Shown here piece by piece: positions 38,583 through 42,641 of a DNA stretch of 42,641 nucleotides. The DNA lies in contig JAJDNR010000039.1 of the NCBI GenBank assembly GCA_022340565.1, positions 1 to 42,641 on the forward strand, written 5' to 3'. The DNA is from Desulfofustis sp. Its GTDB lineage: Bacteria; Desulfobacterota; Desulfobulbia; Desulfobulbales; Desulfocapsaceae. Made by a program: the position numbers and the translations under genes. Position 1 is the first letter of the stretch. Each line of letters opens with the position of its first letter. The notes beneath the pieces are model-generated. The model was not told where the DNA came from, searched no databases, and worked only from the letters and a program-made list of their open reading frames with translations.

Positions 38583-39360
38583 AGAACATCCGCTCAAACC
38601 GTTCTATTCGGTCCTGGTCCTGGCCTTCGCCTGCTCGGCACTGGTGGCGCTGGCGGCAATTGGCCTGAAACCCTACCAGGACGCCAACAAGGCTTTGGAC
38701 CGAAAAAAAAATATCCTGGCCGCTGCCGGCCTCTATGATCCGGCGGTCAACGTCGAAAAGCAGTTCGCCTCCATCGAGACCCGGATCGTTTCGCTGGCAA
38801 CCGGAGAATTCGTCGATAATCAAGCACTCGACCCGGCAACCTTCGATCAGCTCGGAGCTGCCATGAGCGAAGACCGGGGCCGACCTCTTGCAAAGGCCGA
38901 CGACATCGCCGGTATCAAGCGACAGGAAGCCTATTCCCTCGTCTACCTGGTCAAAGACGGCGATCGCATCGACCAGATCGTGCTGCCGGTGCGGGGCAAG
39001 GGGCTGTGGTCAACCATGTACGGCTATGTGGCGGTCGATGGCAACCTCGAAACGATACGCGGCGTCTCCTTTTATGAGCACGGTGAGACGCCGGGACTCG
39101 GGGGGGAAATAGAGAATCCCCGCTGGCAGGCCGGCTGGCGCGACAAGAAGCTCTATGACGAGTCCGGGGATCTGTCTATCGCCGTCGTCAAAAGCGGCAC
39201 CCAAAGCAGCCCGGAAGAGCTGCCTTATCGAATCGACGGTCTGTCGGGGGCGACCTTGACCACCAAGGGAGTGGATCACCTGATGCAGTTCTGGTTCGGC
39301 GACCATGGCTTCAAGCCCTTTTTCGAACAGATCAGAAAACACGGAGGCATACATGGCTGA
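38575..39360 (+). CDS. nqrC: NADH:quinone reductase subunit C
   Basis: 261 residues: one N-terminal membrane helix (about 10-32) and a periplasmic FMN domain with [14 protein letters not shown]227 is the FMN attachment site. The [19 protein letters not shown] segment is typical of NqrC. It overlaps nqrB by eight bases and nqrD by eight. Confidence 0.95.
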
Positions 39361-39976
39361 AACCCATAAGGAGCTGCTTGTCCGGTCTATTTTCCGGCGC
39401 AATCCGATCGCCCTGCTGGTGCTCGGCATCTGTTCGGCGCTGGCTGTCACCGGCCAGATGTCCACGGCGCTGGTAATGTCGATCTGCGTGACGCTGGTCA
39501 CCGCATTCTCGAGCCTGACCATCTCCATCGTCCGCTACCAGATCCCCAACACGGTGCGGATCGGCCTCCAGATCATGGTGATCGCGACGCTCGTCATCAT
39601 CGTCGATCAGATTCTCAAGGCCTTTTATTACGAACTGTCGAAACAGCTGTCGATCTTCGTCGGCCTGATCATCACCAACTGCATCGTGATGGGACGGGCC
39701 GAAGGGTACGCAATGTCCAACCCGCCCATCGCAAGTTTCGTGGACGGCATCGGTAACGGGCTTGGCTACGGATTCATTCTGATGAGCGTCTCCTTCATAC
39801 GGGAACTGTTCGGATCGGGAAGTCTGTTCGGGTTCGAGATACTCACAACCGTCAACAACGGCGGCTGGTACATCCCGAACGGGTTGTTCGTCCTGCCGGC
39901 CAGCGGCTTTTTCCTGATCGCCGCGCTGATCTGGATGATCCGTACGCTCGATCCCGAACAGCAGGAGAAACGGTGA
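39353..39976 (+). CDS. nqrD: NADH:quinone reductase subunit D
   Basis: 207 residues from the ATG at 39353, which lies in the nqrC end. Six membrane helices; [20 protein letters not shown] contains the conserved cysteine that helps hold an intramembrane iron-sulfur centre with NqrE. The GSLFGFEIL stretch and final [10 protein letters not shown] are as expected. Confidence 0.95.
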   Translation: MAETHKELLVRSIFRRNPIALLVLGICSALAVTGQMSTALVMSICVTLVTAFSSLTISIVRYQIPNTVRIGLQIMVIATLVIIVDQILKAFYYELSKQLSIFVGLIITNCIVMGRAEGYAMSNPPIASFVDGIGNGLGYGFILMSVSFIRELFGSGSLFGFEILTTVNNGGWYIPNGLFVLPASGFFLIAALIWMIRTLDPEQQEKR

Positions 39977-40581
39977 TGCACTATCTCGATATCATCTTCC
40001 GTTCGCTGTTTATCGAAAACCTGCCGCTCAGCTTTTTTCTGGGCATGTGCACCTTCCTGGCCATTTCAAAGCAGGTCAAATCGGCACTCGGGCTGGGGCT
40101 CGCGGTTCTGGTGCTCACGGCAATCACCGTGCCGCTCAACAACCTGCTGCTCAACAAGCTGCTCAAACACGGAGCCTTGGCTTGGCTCGGTCAGCCGGAC
40201 ATCGATCTGACCTTTCTCGGCCTGATGATCTACATCGCGACGATAGCAGCCGTGGTGCAGGTCCTGGAGATGGTGCTCGACCGCTTCGTGCCTGCCCTCT
40301 ACAACACGCTGGGCATCTTTCTGCCGCTGCTGACCGTGAACTGCGCGATTCTCGGCGCCTGCCTGTTCATGGTCGAACGGGACTACACCTTTGCCGAGAG
40401 TGTTGCTTACGGGATCGGTTCCGGCGGCGGGTTCATGCTTGCCGTCGTGACCCTTGCCGCCGTTCGCGAAAAATGCGAATACGCCCATCCTCCGAAGGCC
40501 CTGCGGGGGCTGGGCATGGCCTTCATCACTGCGGGTCTGATGGCGATGGCGTTCATGGGATTTGCAGGGATGAGTCTCTGA
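39973..40581 (+). CDS. nqrE: NADH:quinone reductase subunit E
   Basis: 202 residues with six membrane helices and the fitting partner Cys in [15 protein letters not shown]. Inverted topology relative to NqrD, as in all Nqr and Rnf pairs. The [21 protein letters not shown] segment is typical. It overlaps nqrD by four bases (ATGA). Confidence 0.95.
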   Translation: MMHYLDIIFRSLFIENLPLSFFLGMCTFLAISKQVKSALGLGLAVLVLTAITVPLNNLLLNKLLKHGALAWLGQPDIDLTFLGLMIYIATIAAVVQVLEMVLDRFVPALYNTLGIFLPLLTVNCAILGACLFMVERDYTFAESVAYGIGSGGGFMLAVVTLAAVREKCEYAHPPKALRGLGMAFITAGLMAMAFMGFAGMSL

Positions 40582-40597
40582 CACGGGAGCGCGGCGG

Positions 40598-41818
40598 ATG
40601 CATGAAATAATCTACGGGGTAGCAATTTTTCTGACCATCCAGTTCATCCTGGTCAGTCTTATCGTGCTGACCAAGAAAGCACTGCTGCCGGAAGGCGATT
40701 TGTCGATCACCGTAAACGACAATAAGACGCTGACCACCAAGCCCGGCGGCAAACTGCTCACCGCCCTTGCCGACCAGGGCATCTTCCTGTCCTCGGCTTG
40801 CGGCGGCGGCGGCAGCTGCGCACAGTGCCGCTGCATCGTCACGGAAGGAGGCGGCTCCATCCTTCCCACCGAAGAGTCGGCCATCAACAGGCGCGAGGCC
40901 CGGGAAGGATACCGGCTCGCCTGCCAGGTTCCGGTAAAGCGCGACCTGAAGATCGAGGTGCCGCCGGAGATGCTGGAGACCCGGAAATGGCGCTGCACCG
41001 TGGCCTCCAATGAAAACGTCGCGACCTTCATCAAAGAGCTGGTCCTGAAGCTGCCCGAAGGGGAATCTGTCGACTTCAAGGCCGGCGGCTACATCCAGAT
41101 AGAGGTGCCGCCCCACCAGCTCGACTACCAGAGCTTCGAGATTGACGACCGTTTTCTTGCCGACTGGCGTAAGTTCAAGATGTTCCAGTACAAATCGCAC
41201 GTCTACATCCCGGTCACTCGCGCCTACTCGATGGCCAACTACCCGGAAGAGCGGGGCATCATCAAGCTCAACGTGCGCATCGCCAGCCCCCCCCCGGGCC
41301 AGCCCGCCACCCCTCCCGGCCAGGTGTCTTCATACATCTTCAACCTCAAACCGGGCGACGACGTGACCATATCAGGCCCCTACGGCGAATTCCTCATCGA
41401 GGACGGAGACGCAGAAATGGTCTATATCGGCGGCGGGGCCGGCATGGCTCCGTTGCGCAGCCATATCTTCGACCTTTTCAAGCGGATGAAGACCAACAGG
41501 AAGGTGTCGTACTGGTACGGCGGCCGCTCGATGAAGGAAGTTTTCTACCAGGAGGAATTCGAAGAACTGGCTGCCGAGCACGACAATTTCACCTTCCACC
41601 TGGCACTGTCGGAACCGCTGCCCGAGGACAACTGGGAAGGCTACACCGGCTTCATCCACCAGGTGCTCTTCGAAAACTACCTCAAGGATCATCCGGCTCC
41701 CGAGGATATCCACTACTATATCTGCGGTCCGCCGATGATGCTCGCGTCGGTGCTTGAGATGCTCGACAACCTCGGCGTTGAACGCGAGAACATCCATTTC
41801 GATGATTTCGGGGGCTGA
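40598..41818 (+). CDS. nqrF: NADH:quinone reductase subunit F
   Basis: 406 residues. One N-terminal membrane helix is followed by a [2Fe-2S] ferredoxin domain with C68, C74, C77 and C109, the spacing of the family. The FAD domain shows [11 protein letters not shown], and the NADH site contains [14 protein letters not shown] and the final YYICGPPMM. It takes electrons from NADH for the pump. Confidence 0.97.
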   Translation: MHEIIYGVAIFLTIQFILVSLIVLTKKALLPEGDLSITVNDNKTLTTKPGGKLLTALADQGIFLSSACGGGGSCAQCRCIVTEGGGSILPTEESAINRREAREGYRLACQVPVKRDLKIEVPPEMLETRKWRCTVASNENVATFIKELVLKLPEGESVDFKAGGYIQIEVPPHQLDYQSFEIDDRFLADWRKFKMFQYKSHVYIPVTRAYSMANYPEERGIIKLNVRIASPPPGQPATPPGQVSSYIFNLKPGDDVTISGPYGEFLIEDGDAEMVYIGGGAGMAPLRSHIFDLFKRMKTNRKVSYWYGGRSMKEVFYQEEFEELAAEHDNFTFHLALSEPLPEDNWEGYTGFIHQVLFENYLKDHPAPEDIHYYICGPPMMLASVLEMLDNLGVERENIHFDDFGG

Positions 41819-41822
41819 AACT

Positions 41823-42014
41823 GTGCTAAAATTGTTCCTGATCACCCTGCTTTTCACCGTCGTGCTCTTCATCGGCGCCGCCCTGGTCTTCAACTTCAGC
41901 AAACGGCGCACCGGACGCACCGGGAATTCCCCCGGCACCGGCTGCCAGCACAGCGGGACCGGCGGCTGTGCCTGCACATCTGCAATTCAGACTACCATCC
42001 AGAAATTGAAGTGA
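41823..42014 (+). CDS. nqrM: NQR maturation protein NqrM (DUF539)
   Basis: 63 residues starting with a GTG at 41823, four bases after nqrF. One N-terminal membrane helix (LKLFLITLLFTVVLFIGAAL) is followed by a short tail with cysteines in the pattern C-x7-C-x-C (GCQHSGTGGCACTS). NqrM proteins have this size, helix and cysteine-rich tail, and are needed for assembly of the NqrD/NqrE iron-sulfur centre. Many gene finders skip genes of this size. It ends the nqr operon. Confidence 0.85.
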   Translation: MLKLFLITLLFTVVLFIGAALVFNFSKRRTGRTGNSPGTGCQHSGTGGCACTSAIQTTIQKLK

Positions 42015-42053
42015 ACAGGGAGATGGTTGAGACGTGTTGCCGTCGCCCCAGCC

Positions 42054-42108
42054 CCGATAATATAAATTTATTCCAATATCATTTATAATTATATTATTAT
42101 TTTATCGG
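42054..42108. promoter_or_regulatory. AT-rich gap with flanking inverted repeat, between nqrM and the Lrp gene
   Basis: CCGATAA (42054-42060) and TTATCGG (42102-42108) enclose 41 AT-only or AT-rich bases. It could be the nqr terminator, or an autoregulatory site of the downstream Lrp-type regulator. No further element was recognised in 42015-42168. Confidence 0.35.
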
Positions 42109-42168
42109 CATATTGATCTTTACATAAATCCCTTATAGACTGGTAGCCATGAACCAAAATTGCCCACT

Positions 42169-42612
42169 ATGCTCATCGACCAGCTCAATCTAGACATAAT
42201 CCGGCATCTCAGGGAAGGCAGAAAATCGTTCAAGAAAATCGCCGTGGCACTCGGTGTGACCGAAAACACCATACGCTCACGCGTCAACAGGCTGTGCGAC
42301 GAACAGATTCTCGACTTCACCGGAAACATCGATCCCGATGCGCTGAAGGGGCATCGGCTGCTCTATCTGGGCGTCAAGCTCAGCGATCTGGACATCTCCC
42401 GCAAGGGAGAGGACTTTAGCAAACTGCCCGGAGTCTTGTCGGCGGCGATCGTGACCGGACGCTACGACCTGATCCTCCAGGTGCTGCTCAACGACGACTT
42501 CAACCTGCTCGAGTTCATCACCGAGCATGTGGCCAGGATAGACGGGGTACAGACCGTCGAAAGCTTTATCGTGTACAAGGGATATAATCTCAAGGTGCCC
42601 TACATTCTATAA
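42169..42612 (+). CDS. Lrp/AsnC-family transcriptional regulator
   Basis: 147 residues from the ATG at 42169 (a TTG at 42160 is also in frame). The N-terminal helix-turn-helix is KKIAVALGVTENTIRSRVNRL, and the C-terminal RAM domain (about 60-147: GVLSAAIVTGRYDLILQVLL, then GVQTVESFIVYKGYNLK) binds small ligands, often amino acids. The HTH starts earlier than in E. coli Lrp, so it is a minimal member. It lies 154 bases after nqrM on the same strand; regulation of the nqr genes is possible but not shown. Confidence 0.88.
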   Translation: MLIDQLNLDIIRHLREGRKSFKKIAVALGVTENTIRSRVNRLCDEQILDFTGNIDPDALKGHRLLYLGVKLSDLDISRKGEDFSKLPGVLSAAIVTGRYDLILQVLLNDDFNLLEFITEHVARIDGVQTVESFIVYKGYNLKVPYIL

Positions 42613-42641
42613 AGAACGGGCGTCGTGCGAATGGCCGCAGA

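Overview
The window reads as a core-genome segment of a GC-rich, Gram-negative, probably anaerobic bacterium. The gene set fits Desulfobacterota best, perhaps the Desulfobulbales: a non-adenylylatable glutamine synthetase beside glnD, glnK and amtB, a CoA-disulfide reductase fused to rhodanese, a cobalamin riboswitch, and a Na+-translocating NQR complex with its own ApbE and NqrM. This placement is inference from gene content; no rRNA or other phylogenetic marker is present.

Layout. 1-570: the 5' end of an IS110-family transposase cut by the window edge, a gene-free flank and a tRNA-Arg(TCT). 675-3615 (minus): a cysteine synthase fused to a cysteinyl-tRNA-synthetase-like domain that has lost its HIGH histidines, and a DciA/DUF721 protein. 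3760-9600 (minus): nitrogen assimilation, amtB-glnK-glnD-glnA, with matching AT-rich palindromes upstream of amtB and of glnA. 9878-11382 (plus): mtnA with an overlapping PilZ gene. 11401-16131: sugar-nucleotide genes, manC and manB (minus) and rfbA and rfbD (plus). 16175-18012 (minus): cvpA, a UPF0280 gene and a second PilZ gene. 18122-24125 (plus): a Sfp-type phosphopantetheinyl transferase, mutM, enolase, a cupin protein, a 60-residue protein, then lemA and two TPM-domain genes. 24126-24593: no gene, but two opposed tandem-repeat arrays. 24594-28077 (minus): CoA-disulfide reductase/rhodanese, a TrmO-like methyltransferase, a hypothetical protein and a metallo-beta-lactamase-fold hydrolase. 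28348-29873 (plus): an unknown protein and an EamA transporter. 30029-30653: a cobalamin riboswitch with terminator whose only near target is a 46-residue protein. 30828-32253: two small helical proteins and panE. 32278-34674 (minus): a HerA-like ATPase. 34970-42014 (plus): apbE, nqrABCDEF and nqrM. 42169-42612: an Lrp/AsnC regulator.

How the parts work together. AmtB brings in ammonium, GlnK senses nitrogen status, GlnD uridylylates GlnK, and GlnA makes glutamine; the palindromes suggest one shared regulator. ApbE attaches FMN to NqrB and NqrC, whose SGAT threonines are visible, and NqrM helps mature the complex, so 34970-42014 holds the genes for a complete sodium pump.

The observations most worth following are the fused CysRS-like protein without its catalytic histidines, the B12 riboswitch that appears dedicated to one tiny protein with a hairpin over its ribosome-binding site, the shared palindrome of the nitrogen genes, and the mirrored repeat arrays at 24151-24584.
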